Assembly (NCBI GenBank): GCA_963585895.1
Contig: OY757921.1
Location: 53,171,590-53,235,589 of the forward strand
Length of the DNA stretch: 64,000 nt
DNA from: Sepioteuthis lessoniana
Taxonomy: Eukaryota; Mollusca; Cephalopoda; Myopsida; Loliginidae
Direction: 5' to 3'
Shown: piece after piece, positions 1 through 11,811 of the stretch
Layout: every line of letters begins with the position of its first letter
How positions within the stretch are numbered: position 1 is the stretch's first letter
Notes under the pieces: model-generated
What the model was told of the DNA's origin: nothing
What the model saw: only the letters and a program-made list of their open reading frames with translations
Databases searched by the model: none
Made by a program: the position numbers and the translations under genes

Positions 1-840
1 TTGTACTTTTAAGCAATATCTACTAAAACTATAAGAAACTACCCCAAGTATGATCCAAGTAAATAGAGTGAATGATTTATCAACGAAAATTGTAGGCAAC
101 GATAAAGATAAATTGAGGATTGTTCCTTATTCATATAAATCTTGGTGATGTTAACTGAAAGAAAGCTTAAAGACGTTATGTTTCTTACAGATTCGTGCAT
201 TGCTAAAGGTTGTAAAAATGGAGGAACCTGTTGGCAAAACGCCCATCGTTGGAGATGTATCTGCAAACCAGCTTACGCAGGAAAATATTGTGAAAAATGT
301 AAGTGCTGTTTTATTAAATTCGTATACAATTTTCACGTGAGAGGATGCGCAATAAAGCTCTCAGACAAATTAATACAGTCTTGCTTAGCATTATAAAAAA
401 CATTCATGCAGGTTCATATTTTCATCCGGCATTTCAACACAACATACACATCATTAACAAAGATGTGTTTACCATGCATAAATATTCAGTAATATTTATT
501 CGTTTTTGTTTTCTTTCTTCTTTTCTTCTGGTCATTGAACTAGTATTTCCATTTGAAAATAATACTCATGTTAAATTCATTAGCACTGCCTTTGTCTCAA
601 TATATATTATCACTGATGATATATTCATATCTATATGATGTTTATATCAATTTGAGTTCCTCTCTCAATTTCCGAAAGTCAAGCGAATTCAGAAAATCTA
701 CGTGTGCAATACATGATGCGACGTAATAATTGCGCTTCATAAATCATTTAAACACATCATTTCAGATCACACACGAACGAGAATCGCATTTGATATCTGT
801 ATTATACTAAGTTCTACGTAATTCCCTTTTAATATTCCAT
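1..840 (+). repeat. Left copy of an intragenic segmental duplication
   Basis: Contains the first EGF exon and its flanking intron. Sequence here matches 10,840-11,760 well beyond the exon: both copies share the upstream intron end near 80-170, the exon, and downstream stretches such as the block near 560-640 and the one near 690-800. Shared intron sequence shows this was genomic duplication of a block, not just conserved coding sequence. Confidence 0.75.
191..298 (+). CDS. EGF-like domain exon (unit 1, EGF-1)
   Basis: 108 bp, phase 1-1, acceptor ttacag and donor gtaagt. It encodes one EGF domain with six cysteines in the normal order: DSC, KGC, NGGTC, WRC, IC and YC. No calcium-binding D-x-D/N-E prefix is present. 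The exon is almost the same as the one at 11,069-11,176 and similar to 3,168-3,275, so all three derive from one ancestor. It joins in frame either to the microexon at 1,347 or directly to the vWA exon at 1,665. Confidence 0.85.
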
Positions 841-1664
841 AAATTTGATACGGAAAATTTGCCTTGTCCGTAAATGAAAAGGAGCATATATATTTATATA
901 GGAGGTCATATCTGAACGGTCTTACTGTTTTGTCTTTTTTTTTTCATATCTTAAAGAAGGAACACATCCGATGGACTGATCAAAACTAAATTTCTTTCAG
1001 CTTTTATACATAAATAAAACTAAGCCCGTTTCCTTGATATTAAAATTCATAACTTAAGAAAAAATATGTACTTGTTATTGATAAAAATATTTTTAGTTGA
1101 CATCAGTTGCATATGGTAGACGTATATCTTCCTCGGTAAAGAATGGAAGCAAACAGGACCAAAAAATATCGGAATTCATTTACCTGCATTAGAACAGAAA
1201 TCTATGAATAGAAATAATTTCTAAACGTTTCTTTTCCGTCTCAGCAAAGTAATAATTTTCTCTTCTGTAAATATTTCTTGTTTTGATAACTTGTTCCGTT
1301 ACATGTGTATGTTATCATTAAAAAAAACTTTTTCCATTTTTTTCAGTATCAAAAGTAAGCCAAGGTAAGAAATGTTTTCAAAGTGTATTTCGTTCATGGT
1401 TCTAAAGCGTAGACTTCACCGATTTAATGAGTTAAAACCAGTAAAACTATCAATATCCAGTCTTTACTTATCGAACTTATCAATCACATTATTATTTCAA
1501 TTTGATATTTCGACTTTGTAACGATTGTTAGTTTGTTCTCTATCATCTTATTCTCGCTGATTTTTCCACATTCATGTCATTTACAATTTAAGAATACATG
1601 ATGATTTTTCATCTGCTGATTTTATTTTTTATATCTAAGAAATAAACCTTTTTTCATTATACAG
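299..1664 (+). other. Intron with one candidate microexon
   Basis: AT-rich intron between the EGF-1 and vWA exons. The first 540 bases belong to the duplicated block also seen at 11,177-11,760. The rest shows no recognised repeat. The 18-nt candidate exon at 1,347-1,364 is the only coding signal I see. Confidence 0.6.
1347..1364 (+). CDS. Candidate 18-nt microexon (unit 1)
   Basis: A pyrimidine tract ending tttttttcag is followed by 18 nt and then gtaagaaa, a strong donor. The exon is phase 1-1 and keeps the frame open, adding six residues (L-S-K-V-S-Q, the first codon shared with the previous exon) between EGF-1 and vWA. It may be constitutive or skipped, since skipping is also in frame. 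It resembles the 18-nt exon at 22,471 in length and phase. Confidence 0.5.
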
Positions 1665-2231
1665 CATGTGAAAAAGCAGTCGCAGACATTGTTTTTCTTC
1701 TGGATGAGTCAGGAAGTGTGAAAAGAAGAAACTTCTTGAAAGTTAAACAATTCGTAGTAGGGTTTGTTGACTTCCTGAACATAGGCAAACAAAATATTCG
1801 TGTTGGTGTTATGACATTTGGTTCAATACCAGTGATACGGTTCCACCTCAATAAATATACTGACAAGAGGAGAATGATCAATGCAATCAAAGCTATTAGA
1901 TACAGAAGTGGAAGAACTCATACTCACAACGCTCTCAGAGTACTACGTCTTTCGGCATTTACCAAGAGAAACGGAGATCGAAAAGGTGTTCCCAATATCG
2001 CTATTGTTATTACTGATGGAATATCAAGTAACTCAAGATTAACAATCTCAGAGGCTAAACGACTTCAAAGATCGGGTGTGAGAATGTTCAGTATTGGTAT
2101 TGGAAGGAAACTTCGGCAATCAGAACTGATTGCCATGGCAAGTAAACCAACATCTGAACATAAATTCCAAATTAGAAACTTTGCAGGCTTGAAATCTATA
2201 CAGAAACAAATTACCATGAATGCATGCGAAG
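1665..2231 (+). CDS. von Willebrand factor A (vWA) domain exon
   Basis: One 567-bp phase 1-1 exon (189 residues) holds a whole vWA domain. The metal-ion-dependent adhesion site is complete: DESGS after the first strand (residues about 16-20), the Thr in SGRTHTHNAL, and the Asp in IVITDG. A cysteine lies at each edge (ACEKAV at the start, NACEG at the end), the usual clamp that closes the fold. The domain should bind divalent metal and a protein ligand such as collagen or another matrix component; the ligand is unknown. Only unit 1 has a vWA here; in unit 2 three EGF exons occupy the corresponding interval. Confidence 0.92.
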
Positions 2232-3167
2232 GTAACTAAATTTCCTCTTTTGAAAATGTAGTCACTGTATATTTTGCAACTTAATGAATATTTATTTCAT
2301 CTATCGACGTAGTTTGTTTTCAGAAACATACTTCTCATTTTCTTTTTCATAATTTTTAAGTTATCTTCATGTTACCTTCTTGGCAAAATTAAAATATATG
2401 GAAATTGATTCAATCCGATAATGGAATCATGACTCTTCCGTAAAATTCATTTGCATAGGTTTTTGGATTGATTCTCATTTTCTGATACAATCAATAAAAA
2501 TAAATGACATCTTATCATATGTGGTTCGATACGATATCATATATACGTAAAGTCATAATCTAAAGCTATTAATGTGAAATTCCTTTAGTTTAGAAATTAT
2601 TCATACCATTTTCAATTATAGAAGCCTGCAGTATTTTATAGTAACTTTAATGTTTTTATTTCCTTAAAAAAATGTTCATGCGTTTATTGATTTTTCCTTA
2701 TTTGATAAAAATATTATAAAATACTTACAAAAACTTATAAAAATATTCAAAGCAACGAAAAATTCTGACATGCATTTAAGAAAAGTCTTATATATCTATA
2801 TATATCAATGATTTAATTTTGAATATTGTCCTCGTGCAAATCATTGTTAATATTTGTTTCAGCATCTTCGTAGTATCCTGGTAAGAATTACAAAGATATT
2901 TAGGCATGTTAATTGTTTGCAAAAAAACTGCAATGAAATTAGGTAAAAATACGTGCGTTTATCTTCAAGAAGAGATAATTGTATTGAACTTTACTTCATC
3001 TCTACTACAATACAGCTCATATGATATGATGGCTATTTCCCTTTATTAACGTCAAACCTTAACACTATTACGTAAAATAGATTCATTTCAAGAAAATGAA
3101 GTTCTAAATATATACCGATTTCGGATTAGTGAAGAATAACTAAAAAGGACATGTTTGCCATTTACAG
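2232..3167 (+). other. Intron, AT-rich, with a stop-containing 18-nt exon candidate
   Basis: Separates vWA and EGF-2. Strongly AT-rich; no transposon recognised. Its single notable element is the exon-like 18-mer at 2,863-2,880. Confidence 0.6.
2863..2880 (+). other. Exon-like 18-mer carrying an in-frame TAG
   Basis: It has a good acceptor (tttgtttcag) and donor (gtaagaat), and exactly 18 nt like the other microexons, but in the phase-1 frame the fourth codon is TAG. The flanking exons join perfectly without it, so I do not include it in the mRNA model. It could be a decayed microexon, a poison exon that triggers mRNA decay or truncates the protein after vWA, or a codon changed by A-to-I editing to TGG. 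Confidence 0.35.
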
Positions 3168-3275
3168 ATTCATGCATTTCTAAAGGTTGTCAAAATGGTG
3201 GAACTTGCTTAAAGAGAGGAAAAACATGGAAGTGTATGTGTAAAGCTGGTTTCTTTGGAAAATACTGCCAAAAAG
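3168..3275 (+). CDS. EGF-like domain exon (unit 1, EGF-2)
   Basis: 108 bp, phase 1-1, acceptor tttacag, donor gtaagaag. It has six cysteines in EGF spacing (DSC, KGC, NGGTC, WKC, MC, YC). It directly precedes the first VWD, and is closely related to the exons at 191 and 11,069. Confidence 0.85.
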
Positions 3276-4312
3276 GTAAGAAGTGAGTGAGAGTGATTTT
3301 TTTAATGAATGAAGAATAACTATTAAAATATATATTAGTACTAATTTTGAGATGTGAATATTATGGGGTATGTGGGGTACTGAGCATCTTCCATAATTTA
3401 CGGAAGTTACATTCAGATTTAGTTCCACAAATACAACATACATTTTACAAGCACGTAAGTAAATGGAATGGGACAACAACGAACATTAAGAAACAAGCAA
3501 TTTAACAGCCATGACAAACAGTATAAAAATAATTAAAAATACAATTTTCATTTAATGTGCGTGTGTATGTATGTAGAAAATATTGCTATGACCAATTGAA
3601 TAAAACTATGATTTGTTCGCCCATGTATGTGTTTGCGCGTATATGTTAGGAAAGTCAATTAAATCAATGTGTCCATAGTTGGCCGAAGCAAAGAGGATAA
3701 AAAATTGACTTTACTTAGATACATATGTATGCGTGTTTGTACATATGTGATGGGCCGTAAGTATGGGCCTATTTTTTCTTAAGTTCACACGTATGTTTTT
3801 TATGATCTTTGGTGACAACGTGTCGCATTCAGGTGTTCGGCAAAAGAAATTCACATACTTCTCTGTTTTGAGTCTTGTGGCATGGCCTTCTGCTGTCCGT
3901 CCTGGCCTCTCCTAGTGAAATTCCTTTTGGTAGTAGAATGCCCTAGTTAAATATAATCTTCATTATTTTTAATTTTGGGGTAACTAAAGCAGATGAAAAA
4001 TAGTTTTGTGTTGGGTTTTATTGCAGGTCCTAAAATTCAAGCTCGCATACATTCCTTGACCAATCAGATTCATATATTCCCATAGTTTGTTTTTCTTAAT
4101 TAGTTTCTGCGCCAGATTTTCTAGAATGTTCCATTTTGTGTTTTTAGCTGATTGGTTGAAAAATATAAAAATGTAACTTCAATGTAAATGCGATTTTGAT
4201 CCGAGAATTTCAGAATGATCTTATGAATAATTTGGGGATTTTTTTTTTAGGCTAAAAAATGTTTATACTGTAGGTGTCTGATATTCATTTTTTATTTCAT
4301 CGATTTTTTCAG
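3276..4312 (+). other. Intron, nothing recognised
   Basis: A 1.0-kb intron. The stretch around 3,640-4,180 is less AT-rich and may be an unrecognised mobile fragment, but I see no terminal repeats or coding relic in it. Confidence 0.4.
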
Positions 4313-4554
4313 AAAAGCAGTGTTATTGCAGTGGCTACGGAGATCCTCACTACAAAACTTTTGACGGACAAATGATTCACTTCATGGGAATTTGCAAGTA
4401 TATTTTGGCTGCAAGCACAAGAAAAGCGTCCCACTACTTCGTCGTCGAAGTTAAGAATGAACACCGAGGAAACACACGCGTGTCATACACCCGTTTGGTT
4501 GATATCAAACTGAAGGGTGTCACAATTAGACTGATGCCAGGAAACAAAATGCTG
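4313..4554 (+). CDS. VWD domain, first exon (unit 1)
   Basis: 242 bp, phase 1 in, phase 0 out; acceptor gattttttcag, donor gtaagtag. It encodes the N-terminal half of a von Willebrand type D domain, opening with QCYCSG and then [14 protein letters not shown] is the motif at which several mucin, IgGFc-binding-protein and RGM VWD domains self-cleave between Asp and Pro, so this unit may be processed. It continues with GICKYIL and EVKNEH, typical strand sequences of the fold. The partner exon is 4,660-4,967. Confidence 0.92.
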
Positions 4555-4659
4555 GTAAGTAGTGATAATAACCATTGTAAATACAAGATCGCTTCCGATG
4601 TTTTGAATACTAACTGAATTTTCTTACAAAACGAACATATTCACATGTCTACTCTGTAG

Positions 4660-4967
4660 GTAAATCGAGAGAGAAAGTCATGTCCAATTCGTAACGTTTT
4701 GGGATTCTCGGCCACATACGCTAGCGGATGGATTACGGTGACAACAACATGGGGTCTGAAAGTTCGCTTTGACGGAAGACACATAGTAACGGTGAAAGTA
4801 CCAGGCAGATTTGCTAATAAGCTGACCGGAATCTGTGGCGACTGCAACGGCAAGAAAGATGACTTCCGCACAAAACAAGGCAAAGATGTATCGAAATATC
4901 GAAACAAATATTACTTGATTGGCAACAGTTACAGAGTGAAAGATGACAGCGACAAACCGACAACTAA
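4660..4967 (+). CDS. VWD domain, second exon (unit 1)
   Basis: 308 bp, phase 0 in, phase 2 out. It carries the C-terminal VWD half: SGWITVTTTWGLKVRFDG, then NKLTGICGDCNGKKDDF, which is the conserved Cys-Gly-rich calcium-site region. The CGLC multimerisation motif found in some VWF/mucin D domains is not present in that form (ICGDC instead). The matching exon in unit 2 (15,526-15,833) has exactly the same length and phases. Confidence 0.92.
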
Positions 4968-5417
4968 GTAAGCATCAATTTATAGCCATTTAAAGTCATA
5001 ATTTAACGTCGTTTCATTTAAAAATAGTCAAACAATATTTATCACATTATATATAAGATTATTCTACGTCTACGTTTAGGCATTAGTCGGATATCATTAA
5101 AAGCCAGTTGAATATATAGATGGCTGATACGATAAAATATCATTCCAAATTCCATCACACAATATTGATTGTTTTATATAGTATAACCAAGTTCGGATTA
5201 CGATAAGTAATGCATATCCTTTCATAATCTATAATGTGCATAAAGCATGTAAAATACAAGAAACCCCAAAGATCTTAGACCATGATGTAACATGTTTTCA
5301 CTTTGATTAATATTCTGTGAAATACTTCTACTATATCAATGACATTTTTGTTTTACTCACGTTTCCTTAATCGATTCATTCTATGTTGCTTAATATAATT
5401 ATAAATTTGTTCTCCAG

Positions 5418-5686
5418 ATGCAATGTACCTGACGTGGTGATTAATTGTAAACCTTTCGAAACAAAGAGATGTAACTTGATTAAACATAGAATATTCAGAA
5501 AATGCATTGGAAGACTTGGAATGGCAAAAGTCAATGAATATTTGAAATCCTGTCGTATCGATGCTTGTGTTTATCGCAAGAACAAGAAGCTTTTTAAAAC
5601 TGTTGTGTGCTCCGCCATTGAAAGTTTTGCTGGACAATGTGCTAAAATAGGCGTCAATGTAAATTGGAGAAGAGTTGCCAATTGTC
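5418..5686 (+). CDS. C8 domain exon (unit 1)
   Basis: 269 bp, phase 2 in, phase 1 out; acceptor ttctccag, donor gtaagaat. It encodes a C8 cysteine-rich domain, always found just after VWD in this family. Nine cysteines are visible (KC, NC, RC, KC, SC, AC, VC, QC and a final NC), including IDAC and TVVCSA typical of C8. Unit 2 lacks two of them (see 17,926). Confidence 0.88.
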
Positions 5687-6289
5687 GTAAGAATATATTC
5701 TTTATATCATCGTAGTTTACAATAGATGATGTACCTGCTTATATATCATCAATGACTTTGCGTGTATTTGAGTCTGCTGGAGTTTTCTTGTAATTTAGAT
5801 GTGTAAACGATGAAAAATTTAATTCCTCTTTCCTTAAGCGCGAATGTATTTTCAGTCTTTTTTGGTTTTGTTTTTTTGTTTTTTTGCTATGGATATTTCA
5901 CTGCTAACCGAGAACTATTGTAGAATGATAATTTAAATTACTTTCAATTTATTTTGACAATTTATTAAAGGTTTTCCGTTAAAGGTTCTAGTGCCAATCA
6001 ACCAGAAAAGAAACATTTATTTTTTCTCTTACTGTTTTTTTTATTTATTTATTAGCAGTTACATCAAGATGCTCATGAAGATGGTTTTTATCATAATATT
6101 TACTATCATAGAAACCATTCTTTTAGGATGAAAGCTTTATTCTGAAAAAAATTTGTAGCTATTTGATTTAGTAATGTTAATCTATGTAGATTAGATGTGA
6201 ATTATTACAAGACGTTCAGAGCACTTTTCTTTTTTACTAATATGGTGAAGAAAAGTGTCAGATTGCATTCAAAGGGATTTTGCTGTAAG

Positions 6290-6290
<1 letters not shown>

Positions 6291-6339
<49 letters not shown>

Positions 6340-6357
6340 ACACACACACACACACAC
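6291..6357. repeat. (CA)n microsatellite in intron
   Basis: About 67 bases of CA repeat with one CT interruption, in the 855-bp intron between C8 and TIL. The rest of that intron (5,687-6,541) shows nothing else recognisable. Confidence 0.95.
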
Positions 6358-6541
6358 TGTCTGTTTTGGAAGTGAGTGGATGTTAGAAAGTGATTAGTAA
6401 CGTCCAGTGCTAAAGTGTAATGAAGCAGAGCGTTTTGATGCGTGTAATAAAAAATTAATGAACACATTACCAATTTTACAAAATCATCCGTTAGTCCAGA
6501 TGTATAAGGAAAATTGACATATTTTGATTTTCTCTCTACAG

Positions 6542-6732
6542 CAAAGAATTGTCCACCCAGACAGGTATATAAATACGCAACACCAATTTGTCAACCATCT
6601 TGTGTGAATCGTAAGCCGAAGTGCAGAGGTTTTATTGAGGGCTGTGTGTGTAGAAGAGGATTCATACTCAGTGGAAATAAATGCGTTCCGATTTCTAAAT
6701 GCGGATGTTTCTACCGAGGATCATACATGGAA
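6542..6732 (+). CDS. TIL (trypsin-inhibitor-like) domain exon (unit 1)
   Basis: 191 bp, phase 1 in, phase 0 out; acceptor ctctacag, donor gtgagtag. It has the cysteine pattern of the TIL fold: NCPP, ICQPSC, PKC, EGCVC, GNKC and a closing SKCGC. It follows C8 as in VWF, mucins and zonadhesin. In those proteins TIL is structural, so protease inhibition is not implied. Confidence 0.9.
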
Positions 6733-6929
6733 GTGAGTAGATAGCTATTTTTTCATCGACAAATCTGTTAAATGTTGATGTACTCGGAATTCCTAATTGA
6801 TTATTTGTCTAGTTTTCTGAATTTCTTTTGCGAAGCTTGATAATATTTATCATTCAAGCTTTTCGAACTACTGTTTTCATCGTCATTGTTATAATTAAAA
6901 AGTTCCGGTCGATTTGTTCTCCAGTCTTT

Positions 6930-9800
6930 TCAGGTGCTTCTTTTCGAACTCGGCAGCCCACATGGAACTAACAACCTCGTATTTTATTAAATCGATGAGT
7001 GTGTTTCTTGCTCTGATTCCGCTAACCATAACAAGGTGCAAATGTCAATAATTCTTGTATTGTTACTCGCATACAGTCAGGATTGGACCAGTAACAACCT
7101 CCCGATTATTTCCCCGTTGAACGATGATAAAAACCATCAACCTTCTTGTTAGATATTCAGCCAACTAATATCTACTCGGTACAGGCTCGACACAATATAT
7201 CAATTGAGACAGAAAGATTAAATAAAGATATTGTCACGAATTACAAACAACCTTACATTCCTCTACCGATGCTGATATCTCAAGCAAGTTCCACAAGGTT
7301 TAACATTGAAAATCCCAGTAAATTCCTGGAGGCCGTTGAGAGTTACAAAATGATTAGGAAATGGATTAGTCCAAGTTAGAATTCATAACAACAGTTGGTG
7401 AAAACCTCAACTATGATCAAAAATCTCAAGCAACCTTACCCCGTTCCTTGAAAGAATATCAATGAGGACAGACAGAACCCGAATTCAACAATGCCTGGAT
7501 AAATCATATGAACAAGAATTTCCCATGATCAAGACTTGCCATTTTACGAATTTGGAGAAGATAAAAACATGAAACAGGAAAATCCAAGCCCATTACTCAC
7601 CAGTCAAAGCTATTGTCAACATCAGTAAATGACAGCAAACTTACTCCTAAAATTTCTATGTTAAACAAAGGTCTCAACTTCGACACAACCCTCAAACAGA
7701 TCCCTTTGATAGACCTGATAGTCCCAATTAAGGATGCCAACTTGAAAATTCCCAAGGTCCGAACTTATGAGCTAAGAGAAGACAAGCACTTAAGAAACCA
7801 AAACCTCCAAAATCAAACATCTCAAAAGCAAAGATACTAGCCATCAAATTGCTACCGGATGATGACAATAACACAATCCTGCCATGCAGACAAAGGCAGT
7901 GCTACTGTGGTAATAGGTAGGGTGGAATACTCCAACAAATTGGTGGGCGTTTGTAAAAAAGGACCCAACCCCGAATACGGAAAGGATGGTATCACAGATC
8001 ATCAGTTAGAACAAAGATCTCATACTACAAATAAAATACTAACTGCTAATTCAACATTACAGTAAACTTGCATACATATGCGGCCTTTCCAAAATACATA
8101 AGGATATTATTTCTTTGAGACCCAATAACAGCAACTGGGGTTTAGCATGTCAACTATTGAACCGCTTCCTGGTAGAGATCATCTGCCCACTAACGGGTAA
8201 ATCCTCATCATACGTTAAGAACTCTGTACACTTCGTGGAGAGAATCATTAATGCTCCGATTCATTCCAACCAAATTGTGAGTCTAGATGTAGTAATTCCG
8301 TTCACAAAGGTACTTACTGATGAGACACTTGATGTGGTACAGGATATGCTGCCTGCAGATATCTAGCTGGAAGAACGCACCTGGATCCCGATAGATAATC
8401 TAATGGAAATATTGATTTTCTGTTTGGAAACAACCTACTTCGGGATGGGATCTGATACATGCCGACAAGAAGAATGACTAGCTCTAAGTTCGTCATTGTC
8501 ACTAGTATGGATCCGCATATAGATGAAATACTTCATAGAAATGACATTAGGATCTATATCACAAACCATCCGTATGGCTAAGATACGTTGATGACACATT
8601 TATTCTATGGCCTCATCAGAAAGATGTTAAAACATTCTTAATCACATGAACTCAATCCGATCATCTATACAGTTCACTATGGCGAAATAATGAATTACCC
8701 TTCCCCGAGGTATTTATTAGTAACACGCACAGAGCAAGGATTCAATTTATCCGTGTATCGTAAGCCTACATTCACCGGACTGTACCTTAGTTCCAACTCT
8801 CATCATTCATATAATGTGAAGAAAGGAATCATCAGTTGCCTAAAACTTTGAGCTAAAGCCATTAGTAACGACACTGATGCTACTGAAGAAATTATTAGTT
8901 TAAGATACAACTTCCATCGCAACAGTTACCCAAAGCGCATAACATCGGCTCTTAGAAAGATGGATAGGATGATAGAGGGCGATATCTGAAAACTCATCAT
9001 AATATGTCTTCCCTATGTGAAAGCCAAAAGAATTCAAAAGATTTGTACTCCATTTGTCATCAGGATAATATTCCAAAGTGGTTTAACTCTCAGGGGGTAT
9101 CTCTTCTGTGTCAAACTGTCAAGCCACCAAAAGAATCCAAAATGACCAAATACGTGTGTACTCCATCCCTTGCAGTTGTATACAAAAGCAAGACATGCCA
9201 CCCACTAAAAGTAAAATTAGATGTACATCGAAAAGCAATTGTATGAGGTGGAATTGAAAAGTCGAGTATGGTGGACTATCGGCCCTTATGTAATTAAGTA
9301 AAAATAATTGATAGAGAAGAACATTGGAAAATTAGACGCCTTAAAGAATCGGTACATATGTTGGGCAACAGTGACCTACTGAGTTGACCAAGAATAGAGA
9401 TGAATACAATATAGGAACCAATAATCAAAAAGGTAGATAAAAAAATCGTTATATGAGTTCAGGTAAAAATTCATACGTAACTGTAGTAATCAAATTGATG
9501 TAAGAACATTTATTTTAAAAGTCTCAAAACTTCACTTTGAATTGTCAATCGGGATACATGGCGTAACGGATATAGTCGTTGGTTACTTAATCAGAGATAT
9601 TCATCTGGAGGTTAGTAGGCTCAATCATAATTGAATACTAAATACTTCTACTAAGTCATGGCTAACGGAATCAAATCAAGGACCCTGTGGGTTAAGTAAA
9701 AGAAGTTGTTCAAATTTCTGTGTAGGGTTCAGATTTCGACAAGAAATATCTGCAGAATACCCGAGGGCAAAATAGCATTCGTTGTAATAGTAACAATGAA
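6930..9800 (+). mobile_element. Penelope-like retroelement relic (RT + GIY-YIG), sense orientation
   Basis: It lies in the TIL to TILa intron of the host gene and reads in the same direction. Broken frames contain Penelope-type RT sequence: LRPNNS-type text near 8,118, SLDVV near 8,281, IPIDNLMEIL near 8,390, RYVDDTFI near 8,583 (the catalytic YVDD) and VYRKPTFTGLYLSSNSHH near 8,753. A GIY-YIG-type end follows near 9,165-9,245 (KTCHPLKVKLDVHRKAIV), then EEHWKIRRLKE near 9,320. Many stops and frameshifts show it is dead. Both edges are approximate; the tail beyond 9,450 is untranslated sequence. Confidence 0.8.
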
Positions 9801-10174
9801 AACAGTACTCCGAAAGACTTGAATGAAAAGGTTTCTATTTTCAATTTTTCTCCGTCGAATTTTCTTTTATTTCATCTTATATTTATATCTAAAGTTGATT
9901 TTCCAAAAAATTATATTCGACCAATGGCAATATTCATTATGTATACTAGTATCAGGGGAAAATTGCCTGTCATTCACTGAAAACAAGATTTCAGTGTAGA
10001 TTAAATATTATTAACATTTCTTAATTTAACTTGTATTTACGAGGAAGTATAATTAAAAACTTTGTTATTTTCCATGAAAGCAATTAAAGTCATTATTATA
10101 AATGGGACCTAATCTCACCATTTGCTGTATATTCTAATATTTTAATGGATTTCTGTTTACGTTATTTTTAACAG

Positions 10175-10358
10175 GCCAAGGAAGAGATCATCGACTCGAA
10201 ATGTAAAATAAAAACCATCTGTATAGGTTTAGGAAAAGTGGTTACCAAAAAATTACCCCCTTGCCACCCGAATGGCAGATGCACAATTCAAAGCGGCAAA
10301 CGTTCTTGTGTCTGCAAAAAAGGGTTCTTTTTCCACCACGATAAATGTATTCTTAAAG
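10175..10358 (+). CDS. TILa / EGF-like cysteine-rich exon (unit 1)
   Basis: 184 bp, phase 0 in, phase 1 out; acceptor tttttaacag, donor gtgtgt. It encodes SKCKIKTIC, then PCHPNGRC, SCVCKKGF and DKC, the cysteine-rich extension that usually follows TIL in VWD proteins, with an EGF-like ending. It closes unit 1. The unit 2 counterpart at 21,679-21,850 shares the CVCKKG motif and the same phases. Confidence 0.82.
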
Positions 10359-10839
10359 GTGTGTAAACGTATATTGACTTAACTCAGACATCTTTTCTAT
10401 CTTTAAAAGACTTCTACGAGATGAAAATAACTCTAACTATTGCATTCCTCTTTGACAAAATATATTTTATCCATATTAACTTTCATTATTCGAAGTCCAT
10501 CTACGTTCGCGATATTTATGTTCCCTCTTATTTTTGCGAGCTAGACTTAGGAAAGTATGAGCGTTAAAAGAAACGTTATTGGTTATGATATTAGGAGCAA
10601 ATATGTTATTGCTATGCAACGCTTCGTTACCTTTATTTCCAGAAATATCTTGACGAAAGTCTAATGAGTTAATTGAGATTATCTGATATTTTATCTTCGG
10701 TTAACACTATTCTCTTAATTGTATAAATCTTTCTTCTATCAGATTTGTACAATATTGTATTTATCAACACCTTGTATTCTTTTTGCTTTTACGTAAACTC
10801 AGATTAAACAGTCTTATTTTACATTGGGTATAAACAGAT

Positions 10840-11760
10840 ATTAATTTTGGATCTTAATCTCAATATTTGAGACTGAAGATTTTATGTATCATTAAACAAA
10901 ATCTATCACGACTATAAAAAACTGATAAAGGTGTTGCGAGTAAAAAGAGTAAATGATATATAAATATCGTTGTCGGCAACGATAAAGAGAAATTAAGGAT
11001 TGATCCGTATTCATATAAATCTTGGTGAATGTTCCTGAAAGAAAATAGAAATACTATGTTTCTTGCAGATTCATGTATGACTAAAGGCTGCAAAAATGGA
11101 GGAACCTGTTGGTCTAGAGGCAATCGTTGGAAATGTATCTGCAAACCAGCTTACGTCGGAAAATATTGTGAAAAATGTAAGTACTGCACAATTATATTCG
11201 TATACAATTTTAATTTTGGAGAATGTGCTGTAAAGCTCTCCGACAAAATTAAGTACAGACTGGCTTAGCTCTATAAAAAAACATTTATGCAAGTCCAAAT
11301 ATTCATCCAGCATTTCAAAAGAGTATATACATCGCTAGCAAGCATGTTTATCATGCATAAATAGGCAGTAATATTTTTTGTTTTCGTTTTTTATTTTATT
11401 CCTATTTGTCTTCAGGTCATCATAACAATTATTTCTATTTGAAAATAATACTCATGTTAAATTCATTACCACAGTATTTTGCTCAATATATTTGATCACT
11501 GATGACAATATTCACTATTTGTAATATATTTATATAACTTCGTGTGCATCTGTAAATCTGCAAAAGTCAAGCTAGCTCAAAATATCTACAGGTGCAATGC
11601 ACGATGCGACGTTATCAGTGCACTTCATAACGCATTGAAACACATATATTCAGATCACTCACGAACAAGAATCGCATTTGCTATTTGTATTACACTTTTT
11701 ACGTAATTCCTTTTATCATGATTCCACATAATGGGCACAGAAAATTACATTCATTGATAT
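10840..11760 (+). repeat. Right copy of the intragenic segmental duplication
   Basis: Similar to 1-840 across exon and both flanking introns, with small indels and scattered substitutions. The offset is about 10.9 kb, which sets the size of the duplicated gene unit. Confidence 0.75.
11069..11176 (+). CDS. EGF-like domain exon (unit 2, EGF-1)
   Basis: 108 bp, phase 1-1, acceptor tcttgcag, donor gtaagtac. Six EGF cysteines (DSC, KGC, NGGTC, WKC, IC, YC). It differs from the exon at 191-298 at only a handful of residues, all between cysteines, and opens the second module. Confidence 0.87.
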
Positions 11761-11811
11761 GTCGTAAGTAGTGTGCATATCTACATCTTTTCATGTTGGA
11801 ATAATTAATCC

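Noticed and set aside
2874-2880. Alternative acceptor tcgtag giving a 7-nt exon in place of the stop-containing 18-mer
   Set aside because: Joining 7 nt to the next exon creates TGA, so it does not rescue the frame.
6291-6357. CRISPR-like or satellite array
   Set aside because: It is a simple CA repeat with no spacers; nothing in the window resembles a CRISPR array, and the DNA is eukaryotic.
6542-6732. TIL domain as an active protease inhibitor
   Set aside because: Position after VWD-C8 indicates the structural TIL of VWF/mucin-type assemblies; no reactive-site evidence is visible.
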